From an uncultured Bacteroidales bacterium (lineage in GTDB: Bacteria > Bacteroidota > Bacteroidia > Bacteroidales > UBA932): 6,374 nt of DNA. The notes below the pieces were generated by a model, which saw nothing but the letters and a program-made list of their open reading frames with translations, was not told the DNA's origin and ran no database searches. Positions 5,930 through 6,374 of the stretch are shown here, piece by piece. The number at the start of each line of letters is the position of its first letter. Position 1 is the first letter of the stretch. The stretch covers positions 1 through 6,374 of the forward strand of contig CABQAB010000114.1 in assembly GCA_902461985.1 (NCBI GenBank), written 5' to 3'. The position numbers were made by a program, and so were the translations under genes.

Positions 5930-6374
5930 ATGTTTCGTCACTGGATAACATTCGTATTATGTTTCTTGCTCCTGCTTTCGTGCGGGGCGAAGAAACCTTC
6001 CGGCGTCGTGCGGTACAATATAGAGGTCGTGGCTGAATATCCCCATTCCCGGACTTCCTACACTCAGGGACTTTTTTTCGACAACGGCATACTTTACGAA
6101 AGTACCGGCCAGAACGGCGAGTCCCGTTTCGGCATCCTGGATATGCAGAGCGGCGAACTGGATACGAAAGTTGAACTGGACGGGAAATACTTCGGCGAAG
6201 GCTCCGTATTTTTCGGCGGCAGACTTTACTACCTCACATGGAGGGGCTTAGTGGCGTTTACCTACGACAGCGGGACTTTCGCTCCTGAGGGCAGAGTAGT
6301 GTGTCCGCGTGAGGGCTGGGGGCTGACAACGGACGGCAAGTCATTGATAATGAGCGACGGGAGTTCGAGTATAT
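5930..6374 (+). CDS. Glutaminyl-peptide cyclotransferase (plant/bacterial beta-propeller type), lipoprotein; C-terminus cut by window edge
   Basis: This family converts N-terminal glutamine of proteins and peptides to pyroglutamate with release of ammonia. 148 codons are visible, somewhat over half of a typical bacterial member. The N-terminus has a hydrophobic segment ending in a lipobox, LLSC with C18 as the lipidation site, so the mature protein should be a membrane-anchored lipoprotein in the cell envelope. Family motifs follow in order: YTQGLFF (44-50), LYESTG (55-60), FGEG (88-91, with E90 matching the conserved active-site Glu), LYYLTWR (99-105), EGWGLTTDG (128-136) and SDGS (142-145), each on successive propeller blades. 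The ATG lies 1 nt after the pyrG stop, with no promoter between, so it is probably translated from the pyrG transcript. Both genes deal with glutamine, but in different compartments, so this is likely coincidence. Targets cannot be read from the sequence. Confidence 0.93.
   Translation, partial: MFRHWITFVLCFLLLLSCGAKKPSGVVRYNIEVVAEYPHSRTSYTQGLFFDNGILYESTGQNGESRFGILDMQSGELDTKVELDGKYFGEGSVFFGGRLYYLTWRGLVAFTYDSGTFAPEGRVVCPREGWGLTTDGKSLIMSDGSSSI

Noticed and set aside
1..6374. CRISPR array, transposon, integrase, phage genes or tRNA
   Set aside because: I saw no regularly spaced repeats, no transposase or integrase motifs, no terminal repeats flanking a gene, and no tRNA-like cloverleaf.

Overview
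This window looks like a chromosomal segment of a Bacteroidales-type gut bacterium (phylum Bacteroidota). The evidence is indirect but consistent: perfect TAnnTTTG promoter boxes of the Bacteroidota sigma factor, start codons mostly without a strong Shine-Dalgarno sequence, a DUF5117/met-zincin exported protease of a kind abundant in this phylum, and moderate G+C. I cannot name the genus.

Layout. Everything left of about 4200 reads on the minus strand; everything to the right reads on the plus strand. In minus-strand reading order there is a steroid 5-alpha-reductase-like membrane protein (4138-3311), then after 39 nt an old-yellow-enzyme-family NADH:flavin oxidoreductase (3271-2009), then the RNase P RNA gene rnpB (1943-1606), then the N-terminal 510 codons of a secreted zinc metalloprotease (1532-1, cut by the window edge). 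On the plus strand pyrG (4279-5928) is followed after 1 nt by a lipoprotein glutaminyl-peptide cyclotransferase (5930 to the window end, cut). The 140-nt gap between the two arms is a divergent promoter region with one perfect TAnnTTTG box facing each way.

How the genes fit together. pyrG and rnpB are housekeeping genes. The most interesting content is the adjacent pair of predicted reductases. A SRD5A-like 5-alpha-reductase next to a BaiCD/5-beta-reductase-like OYE flavoenzyme is the gene pairing known from gut Bacteroidales that reduce 3-oxo-delta4 bile acids and steroids, in the route to allo- and isoallo-lithocholic acid. Here the pair sits between pyrG and rnpB, with no hydroxysteroid dehydrogenase in view. 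Function is inferred from motifs; substrates are not shown by sequence. The two exported hydrolytic or modifying enzymes at the window edges (protease, glutaminyl cyclase) have no evident link to the reductase pair.

No tRNA, CRISPR array, insertion sequence, attachment site or origin was recognised. The gaps longer than 100 nt hold regulatory elements or rnpB and no further protein gene that I can support.
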